DNA from: Bremia lactucae
Taxonomy: Eukaryota; Oomycota; Peronosporomycetes; Peronosporales; Peronosporaceae
Assembly: GCF_004359215.1 (NCBI RefSeq)
Contig: NC_090613.1
Location: 350,267 to 414,266, forward strand
DNA length: 64,000 bases
Reading direction: 5' to 3'
In this document: positions 9,130 through 19,449 of the stretch, piece after piece
Layout of the letters: every line of letters starts with the position of its first letter
Numbering within the stretch: position 1 is the stretch's first letter
Notes under the pieces: model-generated
Database searches by the model: none
Told to the model about the DNA's origin: nothing
Seen by the model: only the letters and a program-made list of their open reading frames with translations
Made by a program: the position numbers and the translations under genes

Positions 9130-10731
9130 ATGGCCGAGTCGTCGGGGCCACGCTTCTTACTGCACGCTTGTGTATTCCTACTGGCACTCATTAGCAGCTT
9201 ATTGCAGCTAGCTTTCTTTGCATTACTGCCTCAGATTAATCTTCACACTGATTATTGCAATGCTACGTTGGCATCGCGTTCGCTGCTGGAAACCACGAGC
9301 GCTGAGCTCGCGGCGCCCATGAAGCTGCTATTCCAGTCGCTGTTCTTGTCTCCGCACGATCTTGAACAGGAAGAGTTGCGGCGCAATGAAATGATTCAAG
9401 AACCGAAGCTGACAATCCGTGGCAAACAAAGTCACGCTCCAGACACGCAATCTGAGAAATTTCGGGATCCCATGTGGGGCGAGGGCGAGACGTTTACAAC
9501 CGAGGCCATGGCAGACGAACAGATGATCAGATTAAAGCAACTGGAAGAATTGGAAAAGGAATTAGAATTTGAGCGCCAACTTAGTTTGCATGCAGGCTTC
9601 TTCCTCCAGACAAGAGGACAGGGTCATGAAGCTATTAACTCCAAGTCTGCTTACTGTATCAATATCGTCACGCCAAATGACTCACCTGGAATTTTGTTAG
9701 ACTCGGAATTATACTTGAGTGTATTACCCTCGGCTCGACCCGTGTACTCGTTCCAAGGTAATTACGAACAGGAGTCTGACAGCAGCAATGGAAAGCCTAT
9801 GCAGCAACTGGAGATGCCTCCATCCGTCATTGACATTTATTTGGAACGACATCCCGTGGATCGAAAGTATTACCCAAATTTCCATGCTCCAAAAGAGAAA
9901 ACAATTTGGATGATGCAAAACGTCGAGTTTTTTGATCGACACGAGTTCGAAAATCCTACAGTAGGAGTAATGATAGTAAAAAATCGCATTGGTCTGAAAA
10001 AAGTGCTCGAGTACAGGCTTCGCCACCAACTCTCGTATTCCGTATTCTATGCAAAGCACACGAGTCGCGATGTGTACCAGCCAGCAATCAAGCGCGATTG
10101 GACCTCATTTTTACATTTGGCCGGATGGAGTCCGTTTAAAAATACGCGAGTGATTCTGCAGGCCTGGGCGTTGCATCCCGAGTGGCCACACCTGGTTCTT
10201 CGTGTGATTAAAGCGAGTTTATGTGAATGGATTGAAGAGCAATTTGGCCCAAAGGAATCGTGGCGACTGCTTAATGTCGACTATACGTGTGGCTCTGTGC
10301 CAGCTGAAGAGAAGGATCGACTGCAGAATGAAATGGGACTGCACTTGTGTCCAAGTGAAACAGAAGGGTTTGGCCATTATATTAACGAAGCGCGAAGTGT
10401 TGGTGCGCTCATTGTGACATCAAATGTACCGCCAATGAACGAGCTGGTGGACGAAAAGAATGGAATACTGATAGGGGAGCCGCACGCGTGGTGGTGGCAG
10501 ACAAAGGGCGACTTGTTTATGCCTTTAGCGCTCGTGACGGTGGCTGATATTGAGCGCAGCGTTGAAAAAATCTTGCTGCTTTCCATTGAAGAGCGGCAAC
10601 GAATGGGTCGGCGTTCAAGATCGAGATTTCTGGAGGACCGCGTATATTTTCTTAATGCGATGGCCGTGTTGGAAGAAAGTTTATGTCAAGATGAGATTCA
10701 AATTAAAAAATTAAAACCATATCTGTACTAG
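9130..10731 (+). CDS. GT-B fold glycosyltransferase (GT4-like), type II membrane protein
   Basis: 533 residues from the ATG at 9130. An in-frame ATG at 9091 would add 13. I prefer 9130 because it puts the signal anchor right after MAESSGPR (hydrophobic segment FLLHACVFLLALISSLLQLAFF in two halves), as in Golgi/ER type II enzymes. A charged stem with a Glu-rich coiled-coil-like stretch (LKQLEELEKELEFERQ) follows. The C-terminal half carries the nucleotide-sugar domain: FLHLAGWSPFKNT, then CPSETEGFGHYINEA with the E-x7-E pair (E425/E433 counting from 9091), and SNVPPMNEL. It should transfer a sugar from a nucleotide donor to a glycan, lipid or protein; the substrate is not predictable. No introns. 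Confidence 0.75.
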   Translation: MAESSGPRFLLHACVFLLALISSLLQLAFFALLPQINLHTDYCNATLASRSLLETTSAELAAPMKLLFQSLFLSPHDLEQEELRRNEMIQEPKLTIRGKQSHAPDTQSEKFRDPMWGEGETFTTEAMADEQMIRLKQLEELEKELEFERQLSLHAGFFLQTRGQGHEAINSKSAYCINIVTPNDSPGILLDSELYLSVLPSARPVYSFQGNYEQESDSSNGKPMQQLEMPPSVIDIYLERHPVDRKYYPNFHAPKEKTIWMMQNVEFFDRHEFENPTVGVMIVKNRIGLKKVLEYRLRHQLSYSVFYAKHTSRDVYQPAIKRDWTSFLHLAGWSPFKNTRVILQAWALHPEWPHLVLRVIKASLCEWIEEQFGPKESWRLLNVDYTCGSVPAEEKDRLQNEMGLHLCPSETEGFGHYINEARSVGALIVTSNVPPMNELVDEKNGILIGEPHAWWWQTKGDLFMPLALVTVADIERSVEKILLLSIEERQRMGRRSRSRFLEDRVYFLNAMAVLEESLCQDEIQIKKLKPYLY

Positions 10732-10968
10732 CGACTCGAAGAAAGCTCCGTGCCTTGTTTGATTAAAGAGAATTGTAGGAGCATTTAATATTTTAAGCTT
10801 ATTGAAAATAATATATCGCGACACTTGGTGGTATTATGATCTACACATCGATGGAATTAATAAATTACAATGGAGCATAGGTCGTCGATGGTTTAGTAAT
10901 CCAATGACCCGTGTCGAAGCAGCTGATGATTTAACAATATTTATAAAGGACATCCACATGTTGGACAC

Positions 10969-11991
10969 TCAATTCAAGTTCTCTGACGTCGTCATGCCTG
11001 AAAGACCAGCGGTCTTAAGCTCGTGACGGCGCTGTGATCGAGCTCTCAAGACACCTCTTAAGAGACCGACAGCGGCTTTTGAAAGGGTGACGGCGACCAT
11101 TGGGTTTTCTGTTTCGAGACGCACAAGATTTGGAGCAATGACAATTGCGAGTTGGTCCACACCCATGTGGTTCTGCGATTGGAACTCGGCTACGTAGGTC
11201 AGTAAGTCTGCTAGCCATAGTATGATACTGCGCTCAACGTCACCTAGCAAGCTCAGTACTTCTAGCTCGACATTTTCAATCGATGCTAATCGCTCCATCT
11301 CACATGCGGGAATTTCATGAAGAATTGGCAATGGAAGCTCTCGGAACCACAGCTTGATGAGATCAGCAAGCACTCGAACGTCGTGCTTCATTCCTCGAAA
11401 AGCACCACAATTAATATCAAGCATCGCTTGATCTCGCTCCGCTTTACTAGGAGATTCGCGAAAGATGTGAGGAGTGATGTACCCTCTTTTTGCGATAAAG
11501 TGTTGCTGCAACATGACAAGCACGGCTGGAATGCGTTCGTCATAGCCTGAAATGGCAATGCGTGGAACCTGTCGAAATGGTAGCTTAAAGTGCTGATTCA
11601 ATAATCGCACAGGGTCGGGATTAACCGCATCTGAGCTCCCAATCATTCTACAGAAGCTCAAGCTTCCAGAAGGGGCGGAGCTTGTGCGTGTTCTCTTGGC
11701 TCGGCGTCCGCCTTTAAAGCTACTTAGGACCGGTGGGTCCAGCGCACTAATCGTGTCGGCACGGCCTCGTTCCACCCCAACGGCCAAATAGTCGGCAAAA
11801 TTGTCAGGGATGCCCTCAAACCTCGCTTCCTGAAAGTTGTAATGAATATGCACATCGTGCTTAACGCCATAGGGTGATCCGATCTGCAAAATCGCGGCCA
11901 AGTCGTCGGCTTGCGGAGCATGAGATGGTGAAGACGGAGACCCGCTATCAGTCTTGGCGGTGGAATGTTCTGGCAGCTGAATATTTAGCAT
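10969..11991 (-). CDS. CRIB-RhoGAP protein (Rho/Rac-type GTPase-activating)
   Basis: 340 residues, ATG at 11989-11991, no introns. Residues 37-63 form a CRIB/PBD motif (IGSPYGVKHDVHIHYNF... then F-x-GIP), which binds GTP-loaded Rac/Cdc42-type GTPases. Residues about 142-318 are a RhoGAP domain: VPRIAISGYDERIPAVL, the arginine-finger segment HIFRESP (R178), the LIKLWFRELPLPIL block and the IVIAPNLVR block with the conserved Asn (N288). CRIB plus GAP on one chain is the layout of plant RopGAPs. The likely job is switching off a Rac-like GTPase in polarity or actin control at membranes. It is convergent with the glycosyltransferase, 237 bp apart. Confidence 0.85.
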   Translation of the reverse strand: MLNIQLPEHSTAKTDSGSPSSPSHAPQADDLAAILQIGSPYGVKHDVHIHYNFQEARFEGIPDNFADYLAVGVERGRADTISALDPPVLSSFKGGRRAKRTRTSSAPSGSLSFCRMIGSSDAVNPDPVRLLNQHFKLPFRQVPRIAISGYDERIPAVLVMLQQHFIAKRGYITPHIFRESPSKAERDQAMLDINCGAFRGMKHDVRVLADLIKLWFRELPLPILHEIPACEMERLASIENVELEVLSLLGDVERSIILWLADLLTYVAEFQSQNHMGVDQLAIVIAPNLVRLETENPMVAVTLSKAAVGLLRGVLRARSQRRHELKTAGLSGMTTSENLN

Positions 11992-13330
11992 CGAAAGGAT
12001 TGAGGGATAGGTGGAATAATCACAAGTGTTAATGGCACGCGTTCACTTGGATAGTGATGGTCTGCAGGTGCATGCATAGAAATATGAATAAGATTTCTGG
12101 AAAAAGGACGGAGCGATCTTAATGATGCTGTCGTGATGAAAAGGCGCGACACCTGTAGCAGTCAGCTGAAGTGGTAAGGATGTCGTGTGCTAGCGAAGTA
12201 AAAAATGTCGTGTGCTTCCCTCGATTGTGAAGGTGTTGTTATCAATATATGAGCTCTCTGTTTGATGGCGTGCATAACCGATTAGGCATTGTCGCCGTTG
12301 GCTAGCGGTGGCTTGCTTTATAGGACTTTTCAAGCCGTTTTGAAACCGCTCGCGTTGTTCATGCTGGTAATACCATTGCGTTTACTTAAAAAAGAGGTTC
12401 AAAGCTTCGCGCATAGTTTGTACAATCACAGTACCCATCACGTCAAAGAAACTTACCAAAAAAACAGAATGTTTTCAGACTACACAGGGATATGGAGAAA
12501 GACTGTTGTGTGTCTTGCGTCACTATTGGTGACCGTGCTTGCATGGTTCGGTGCTAGAAGCTCTGGAGTGGCGACGTATGATTGGTCAGCCATTTTAACG
12601 TCGCCATACCGGTTACACACGTGCTCGGCATTCGTGATAGCGTCGGTGATGACAAACTGAGCTGAGAAAATCCCCCCAGAACTAGAAGCTTTCGCCACCG
12701 TACATGGAGCCGAGCTGGCCTTTTAACCAGCAATTGGGGTAAGGACGCTGGCGACGTAACTCATTTTACATCACGGAGACCGTTTTAGAAGTCGGATGAA
12801 AAGATCACTCGTTCGAATTCTTGATCTTCCTCCAGAAAATTTAATACAATCTGGAAAGAAATATATCAATTTCAAGGAATACAAGCACAGTATAACGTAT
12901 CCCATTATTTGGTCAAATCTCTCCATTGATGCAGACGCAACTCAAGTGGAGAGTGCGCCACAAGCTCGACGGGAAGAGCTCAGAAGCCTGAACGCTTCGT
13001 TTGATAACGAAAGCAGACCCAGTCCATGCTACAACAGATTCCATCAAATTAATGAAGTTAGCCTTTCTTAGACGCACTTGTACCGATGGGAGAATTTACT
13101 CACCACTAATTAAGCAATTTGGAATCGTATGTTTATTTAATGTTTCTCAGCAAGGCGGGGCAATGCCGAAAGTATCAAGAATAGAATCGATCCGTATTCC
13201 TAAATTAGTTTAGTTAGTATGCCCATTTTAAATTACTACCAACACAGTGGAATCACAAATAATGTACTGGCATTTAAGCAAACTCGCTGCAATCTCATGA
13301 ATGCAAACATTTCTAAATTGCGTCCAAGCT
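11992..13330. other. Intergenic spacer, no confident gene
   Basis: About 1.3 kb between RhoGAP and kinase genes. A 91-codon ATG frame at 12796-13071 and an ATG-poor frame at 12289-12660 show no recognisable domain, signal peptide or effector motif. A short repeat (GATGTCGTGTGCT / AATGTCGTGTGCT) occurs near 12180 and 12207. Confidence 0.45.
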
Positions 13331-15942
13331 TTACCGCTTGCCCATTGATTCCGAGATACTTGGGTTGAAAGTAAAGTCAGTAAATGTCGAATTAAGTACC
13401 ATGGATTGGTGCGTGCATACGCTGTCGACGACAGGCTCGGATGTGAATTCCGCGTCAAAATTGCCCACGTCCAGCTCGTTCTGCACCACTGGATGCCACG
13501 GTGGTGTCACCTCGTGCCGCATCAGCCCCTCCCAAGAGATGCCAGTGAAAAAAGGGTGGTCACGCAACTCTTGGGCTCCACGGGATCCAAGGCGCGCGGA
13601 TGGGTTAAATGTAAGCAAACCCGAAATCAAGGACACCGCTTCTGGAGGCATCTCGGGCGGCATCATCGCTGCAATCGATCCAGGTGTCATGATCTTCCTT
13701 ACCATCACTTCGCGATTAATATCGAAAAACGGATGCGCACCTGTAAGCATCTCGTACAGAAATACACCAAGCGACCACCAATCTACTGCGTAGCCATACT
13801 TCTGCATTTTGTATACTTCTGGAGCAAGATACTCGGGACTTCCCACAAGGGTCTGTGCGCCTTTGTCAGACACAACGTTTAATTTGGACAAGCCAAAGTC
13901 AGTAATGCGCACATGACCCGACGCTTCCACGAGAATATTCTCAGGCTTAAGGTCACGGTACGCGACTTTCAAACGATGAAGATGTTCGAGCCCTAGTACA
14001 AGCTCCGCCGCGTAAAATCGCGACAATTCGTACGAAAACCCACCGTCCGACATGTGATGAAATAGCTCGCCACCAGAACAATAGTCGGTCACGAGATACA
14101 ATTTGTCCTTGGTCTGAAACGAAAATCGCAATCGCGCAATAAACGGATGATCAATCTCTTCGAGAATAAGGCGTTCAGTCTTAATGTGCTCCTCTAAGCC
14201 GTGACGAACAACGTTTTTCTTACGCAACACTTTCATCGCGTACACAACGTGCGTGTCTTTCTTGCGCACGAGAAACACTTTTCCAATCGATCCTTTACCA
14301 ATTACTTTAATCAAGTCAAAATCACTAATCGAGACCCCGTGCACGTGCAACGATTTGCTGCTTCGATTACTAGCAATTGAAGCACGCACGGCTGACGAGC
14401 TTACGTCTGTGTCATATGAAGAGCGACGCGCAGTCTTTCGATGATGAGGAGATTCGCTTGCATTGGCTCCTAATACAGCGCTAAGACGGCGACTTTGTTT
14501 CCGAGGCTTTAGCGAATCGAGACGGTGACGAATAACATTTCCAAGCCACGTTCGTGTCTTTGAGTCTGACTCGGCGATAAAATCTGCAGCGCTAGAGCCA
14601 CGATCTCGCGCAGCAACGAAATACGAAAAGGTTGTTTCTAAAGAGAGACTAATCGTCCGCGCTTTGTTGCTGCTGTTGCGCCTCGAAAGCGCAGAAGCTG
14701 GGGACGTTTTTCCGTCCGAATGAGGACTGTTTCCGGTTAAAAAGCCCACAGAAATGCAGTTGCAGATCAGTTTCTCCTCTTCAACTGGAATGTGGCCACC
14801 CACTGGAACGTACGGGTCACCCTTAAAATTAATAGCTCGTTGTTTTAAAAACTGTACGATGCTTGGCGAGGTCGTGGACAGATCAATCCGATACGCGCCT
14901 TCCGCAAACACCATGGCATTCACACGCTTCACAAATTCTTCTTCACGCTTTTGAAGAAGCGTGACCACGGCTTTGGCTCCGAACGAGTACGCTAAGATAT
15001 AGACATTGCGTGCCTGTGCTCGCGAAATGATGTTTTCCCAAACGTACTGCATGTGTTCATCCGGGGAGGAATTGCCTCGAATCGAATACGTATCGTTTCC
15101 AATCGTGACATTATTTGTAGATGGATTAATCACAGCCACACCAAATCGCTTCGCGGCAGCGCTACGTAGGACTGGCAGCATTGATCCGAGCTCAATGCCT
15201 TCTTGAATCAATAAATCTCGACTCCAAATGCCCGGTTGAGCCCCTCGTCCACCATTGACAACCACAAGTAAATTATCCGTCACGCGCCAATCGGACGTCA
15301 AGAAAATGCTTGAACGCGCTTCTTTTGGCTCGTCCGGACGTAAATCAAGCGGTACTCGAGCCTGTTTGAAAGCCAATTCGGCCAGCATCTCTATCTGAAT
15401 GTGAAAGATTGCCGCCTTGACAATCTCATCGAGCTCGCATGCACGTCTTTCGTCACTCATGAACTCATACACAGCTTGGTTTGTCCGGCAGTGGCGAAGT
15501 GTTCCGGCTTCGTCAAAATAGTAGTCCAATTCCTCCAGCGATTCGAGTTGATCCGTGAGCACAACGCTGTCCCGCGTTTCGTACATGCCAGTGACGCTAC
15601 TAGCACTACTGTCTTCAAATTGCTGCTTCTGTAGCCGCTCAGCATCTTCGGCACTCGTGCACAAAATATACTGCTTGCCATCTTCGCAACTCGTGGGGTC
15701 CGCGATTCGCTGCAGCGACGCTGCGAGCAGAATTACGCAGTCTTCTAAGAGCCCCGGTGGCCGCTCCTCCACCTCAATATCGTCATCATTGCAGCTCTAT
15801 ACAATGTCACACGCCCAACGATCAGCTGTCAATAGATGAGATTCTCCTAAGAAGGCACTGCTTTTCGAGCGGAGAATACAAGTACCATGAGGAACTCATT
15901 GACGACAGAAAGCCTTGTATCTGTGGGCATAATAAACGCCAT
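13331..15942 (-). CDS. Arb2-domain / AGC protein kinase fusion
   Basis: The model is 840 residues in two exons (15942-15886 and 15796-13331). Exon 2 alone has no ATG at its head (GTG at 15772, stop TAG just upstream), hence the added exon. The N-terminal half (about 115-375) matches the Arb2/FAM172A domain: YYFDEAGTLRH, LLVVVNGG, IWSRDLLIQEGIELGSMLP, NSSPDEHMQYVWENI, AYSFGAKAV (hydrolase-like Ser), SPSIVQFLKQRAINFKGD. A Ser/Arg-rich linker follows. The kinase (about 512-770) has GKGSIGKV, AMK lysine (K541), YRDLKPEN, DFG, T-loop TLVGSPEYLAPE and an AGC tail ending in hydrophobic motif FTDFTF. All catalytic residues are present. AGC kinases phosphorylate Ser/Thr; Arb2 proteins in fungi act in small-RNA silencing complexes. 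The role of the pair is unknown. Confidence 0.85.
15797..15885 (-). other. Predicted intron of the Arb2-kinase gene
   Basis: 89 nt, donor GTACTT after the codon ATG of exon 1, acceptor TTGTATAG, phase 0. Joining gives NEFLM-SCNDDDIE in frame with the long exon. It is inferred because the main frame lacks an ATG and has a stop directly upstream. Confidence 0.55.
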
Positions 15943-16182
15943 GACGGGAGCTCGTAAACTCGCCCGCGAGTCCTGGACACTCGCCAGCTGCACAAACACG
16001 CGCCTGCTGTCCGTCATGTGCTCGTGCTGCAGGTTATTCGGTCAAAGACACCCGATTCGAACCTAAGCGAACGACAAATCTATTTCGTTGTAATTTAAAA
16101 ACAAATTGATACATTTTTCCACCTGGAATAATTAATATTATTCGATGAGAGAAAATATGTAAAGAAGTTTAAAATTACACCC

Positions 16183-17097
16183 CCCTTTTGGTATAGCCAC
16201 ACACCCTCACCGTATGTTTATTTTAATTACATTAAAAATAAACAGTTTCATTTTCCGCTATATCGCAAAATTGACAGTTGTCCTTTTGGACCTTAATACA
16301 CGGGTACAAAAATAGCACTAAGATTCGCCTATTTGAAGGGTAAGCATGCCCTTATCGCTAATTTTCAGCTCAACTTCTCCCTCGTTGCTCGGTTTGCTGC
16401 TCTTACTTTTCGCTCTTTTTATGACTTGCCAATTAATCGCGAGCGCTTTATGTAACGGAGCACTACAACTTGTACTGCTTCAGTACAAGACCACTTCGCA
16501 CTGCTTCAGTTGCGAGTGGTGCCTTACGTTACTTCACGTACACTAGTACGTGCAGAGGAAGACTACTCTTTAAGACAACTACCTGAAAGAGGGTCAAATG
16601 AAAACTGTATTATTATAATTAAGTTTCTGTTCTTTCTATCTATTAATGCTAACTTAGTTATGAACTAATACTAAACATGCAATTGAAATCTTATCTGTCT
16701 CTCTCGCTTTGCTTACGTTTATAGCTGATTAGTCTGCGAGATAAATAGATACAATGGCAATACCTTTTTATGGATTAGATTTCTGAGCATTACTTTATAA
16801 AGTAATATTCTCCAAATATTATCTACCTTTTAGATAACATATTAATTAACAACCTTTAAGTGTTAATTTCATGTAACGATACACCCCGTTACACTCTTGG
16901 CTTTTCATCACCTGTTAAAAACCCTGCATTCAACATCGTCAAACGAAAACACGCTTTCTAATGTGCCCAGGGGCAAGTCTCATGTAAATAGTTAGGGTGT
17001 CTGGCTATAGCGATTCCCTAATTTAATTTAGGGTGTTTGATGTGCATAACGTTTTTATTCAATACAGACGGGGAGGGGGTGTGGCTTACCAAAAGGT
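16183..17097. mobile_element. Possible small TIR DNA transposon relic, split by an LTR
   Basis: Inverted ends: CCCTTTTGGTATAGCCACAC at about 16184 and, on the minus strand, CCTTTTGGTAAGCCACACCC at 17097. About 26 of 30 positions agree when extended by CCCTCaCCG. Removing the family A LTR inside leaves about 470 bp without coding capacity. Related motif copies sit at 16998-17040, 17079-17130 and 28497-28530. No target duplication was confirmed. Confidence 0.4.
16451..16893 (-). repeat. Solo family A LTR
   Basis: 443 bp, plus strand TGTAACGGAGCAC...CCCCGTTACA. Neither side has gag, a leader or a polypurine tract, so this is a solo LTR left by recombination. The flanks CTTTA and CTCTT are only weakly alike. 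Confidence 0.8.
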
Positions 17098-17150
17098 ATG
17101 TGTGGCTGTACCGGCTCCCTAAAATTAGGAGAATGATGGGGACACCCCCT

Positions 17151-17587
17151 TTAAAACGGAGTGAATCGTTACATTAAATTAACACTTAAAGTCTATTAAT
17201 TAATATATTATATAAAATGTAGAGAATATTTGGAGAATATTACTTTACATAGTATTCTATAAGCTTATCAATTGGGAGATTTAGCCATTATATCTACATG
17301 CTCCGCGGGTTAGTTAGCGCTGGACGCGCGTAAAGAGAGAAACAAGTAAGGCTTTATTACATGTTTTGTATTAGTTTCGAATTAAGTTAGTATTTATAAG
17401 ATAGAAACAATGGAACTAAATTATATTAAATACAGTTTACTAATAACCCTCTTAAAAGCAAGTGTTTTAAAGAGAGTCCTCCTCTGCACGTACTAGTGTA
17501 CGTGAAGTGACGTGAGGCACCACTCGCACTGAGGCAGTGCGAAGTGGACTTGTACTGAAGCAGTACAAGTCGGCAGTGCCCGTTACA
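17151..17587 (+). repeat. Family A LTR, 5' LTR (plus orientation)
   Basis: It ends AGTGCCCGTTACA at 17587 and is followed by CCTGGTAGCACTTTGTAGTCC and then gag. The first bases are mutated (TTAAAACGGAGTGAATCG for TGTAACGGGGTGTATCG). Confidence 0.75.
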
Positions 17588-17637
17588 CCTGGTAGCACTT
17601 TGTAGTCCGTCCAAGGACCACAGTTCCATCATGTTAC

Positions 17638-17885
17638 ATGGACATGTTAGATGATAATGGAAATACGCATCACGTTTCGCGTGATAGCTTCTCCTTTCTA
17701 AGTGACATAGAAAGGAGTGCGGTCGAACGATTGAGTTCGACCGTAGGGAACGATGCCATCTTGGCCATGCTGTCCGGTTTGGACAGAGATGCCCTCCATT
17801 CAGCCATCGCCAGGTTCATACAACATGAACTTGACGAAATGAAGGAGAAAGTAGCCTTGCTGAATCAGCAAGGTCTCTCAACAGG
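17638..17885 (+). pseudogene. Family A gag, truncated
   Basis: From the ATG at 17638: MDMLDDNGNTHHVSRDSFSF, GNDAILAMLSGLDRDALHSA, FIQHELDEMKEKVALLNQQG. After LNQQG (about 17885) the sequence switches abruptly to family D gag on the minus strand, so only about 80 residues remain. The open frame to 18015 continues into unrelated DNA. Confidence 0.75.
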
Positions 17886-18098
17886 TGGAACTCGCGTGAT
17901 TCACGATATTATCGAGCACCAACGTGTCTGTAATACCTCGCGCGTCGCCCATCGTAACGAGATACAATTGGTGCTCGAGCCACGTGCGCTTGGGATCCTT
18001 GCGCTGCGCGAATAGCTTAAAGTTTTTTGCTACAGAAATGGACGTCTTGAACGTGGCAAGCATCCGTCCCATCATGTAGTCAAGCATCGGATGCTCGA

Positions 18099-18549
18099 TG
18101 TAACGGGGCACTACGACTTGTACAGTTTCAGTGCAAGTCCGCTTTACACTGCCTCAGTTGTGAGTGGTGCCTTTCGTTAGGTGACGTACACTGTACGTAT
18201 AGAGGAAGACTTCTCTTAAGACAAGTTAACTTAAGAGGGTAAAATGAAAACTGTATTTATATAGTTAAGTGTCTCTTAATCTATCTTTGTAAATGCTGAC
18301 TTAACTATAAACTAATACCAAACATGTAAATGAATTCTTATCTATCTTATCTTGTAACTCTCTTTGATTTCTTCTACAGCTGATTAGTCTGCGGAATAAA
18401 TAGACATAATGGCCTATACTTATTTATTGATGAGAATTCAGGATATTACTATATAAAGTAATATCCTCCAAATATTATCTACCTTTTCGATAATATATTA
18501 ATTAACAACCTTTAAGTGTTAATTTCATGTAACGATACACCCCGTTACA
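18099..18549 (-). mobile_element. Solo family A LTR with 5-bp target duplication
   Basis: 451 bp from TGTAACGGGG to CCCCGTTACA, flanked by CTCGA at 18094-18098 and 18550-18554. It interrupts family D gag, whose reading resumes on each side (VETWLLE / IEHPMLD), so it is younger than family D here. Confidence 0.9.
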
Positions 18550-19063
18550 CTCGAGCAACCACGTTTCGACTTGCTTGTGATAATAGCTAGGCAGTGCCAC
18601 TCAGGTAGTGGCCGAATAGAATGAACTTTATGTTCTCGGTTCATAACAACCCGTACGCCGCTTGCGACATGTTAACCTGGCGAAGAAACGTGCGTCTCTA
18701 GTCGTAGAACCCTGAGCCGAGACAGCGGTAAAGCTCCATTCCATCGAATTTTGGCACAGTCAGCTTCTGCTACCGCGCGTCCGGCGTCTCGACGTGTCTA
18801 TGCTAATGCCCGTACCTCGGTGGCTGTGCTGCAGCGTGATCCGCGTCATACGCACCGACAGCGTGTTCCTCGTCCATTGCTGGTACCTGCACCGGCGCTG
18901 CTCTGCCGCGGCTGCGGTGGTAGTGCCGAAAAACGCGACTCGATCGAGTAGAAAGGCGAGTAATCCTGACTTGGCGTCGGAGCGCGCACGTAAGGCACCC
19001 TGGCCAACGATTCCGTTCAGGTTGGTGAGCGCGTCAATTCGCACCTTAGCCACACCAAGTTTT

Positions 19064-19091
19064 GCGCCGAGCGCCGAGCGCCGAGCGCCGA
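19064..19091. repeat. (GCGCCGA)4 microsatellite
   Basis: Four tandem 7-bp units inside the family D gag relic. Confidence 0.8.
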
Positions 19092-19449
19092 CGCAACAAG
19101 CCGCTCTCGATGGCCCCGCGCATCCGCTCGTCTTCGCCGAGCTTGATCTGGCTAATCTTTATGCGCTCCATGCGCAACGAAAGCGTATCCAGCACCGCGA
19201 AAACTTTTTCCTCCTTCGCCGAATTCCTTCGTGGGGCTGCGTGTCCTCAACGTCAACAGCAGTATGCGGCGATCGCGCTGGAGATGCTCCGCGTCGCAGC
19301 GAGGCCCTCGCGCGGCCTGCTAAAGCCGATGCTGCCGTGGCGTCTTCTGGTCCAGCCACTACCCCTAAGTTCAGAGTTATCGAAAAAAATGGGTAGCATG
19401 ATCCCCGAGGTCTCGAAATTTCGGACCTAAACCCTGCTGATCTATAGCG

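Larger units (their letters stand above)
17886..19400 (-). pseudogene. Family D gag (minus strand), split by a solo LTR
   Basis: Minus-strand relic in several frames. About 19215: KVFAVLDTLSLRMERIKISQ. About 18750: KLTVPKFDGMELYRCLGSGF, then a stop, FLRQVN and FGHYLSGTA. After the inserted LTR (18099-18549) it resumes with IEHPMLDYMMGRMLATFKTS, FAQRKDPKRTW and VLDNIVNHAS. This is a gag type different from families A-C; similar gags are common in Phytophthora-group elements. It runs opposite to the pol that begins 50 bp to the right. Confidence 0.6.

Noticed and set aside
12289..12660. 123-residue frame in the RhoGAP-kinase spacer
   Set aside because: It begins at a non-ATG codon and shows no recognisable domain or splice context.
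12796..13071. Possible small secreted effector (91 residues)
   Set aside because: No signal peptide and no RXLR, dEER or LFLAK motif; probably a chance frame.
18760..19053. Arg/Ala-rich frames on both strands at 18.75-19.4 kb as a host gene
   Set aside because: They fall in the GC-rich family D gag relic, whose gag blocks are visible in neighbouring frames of the minus strand.
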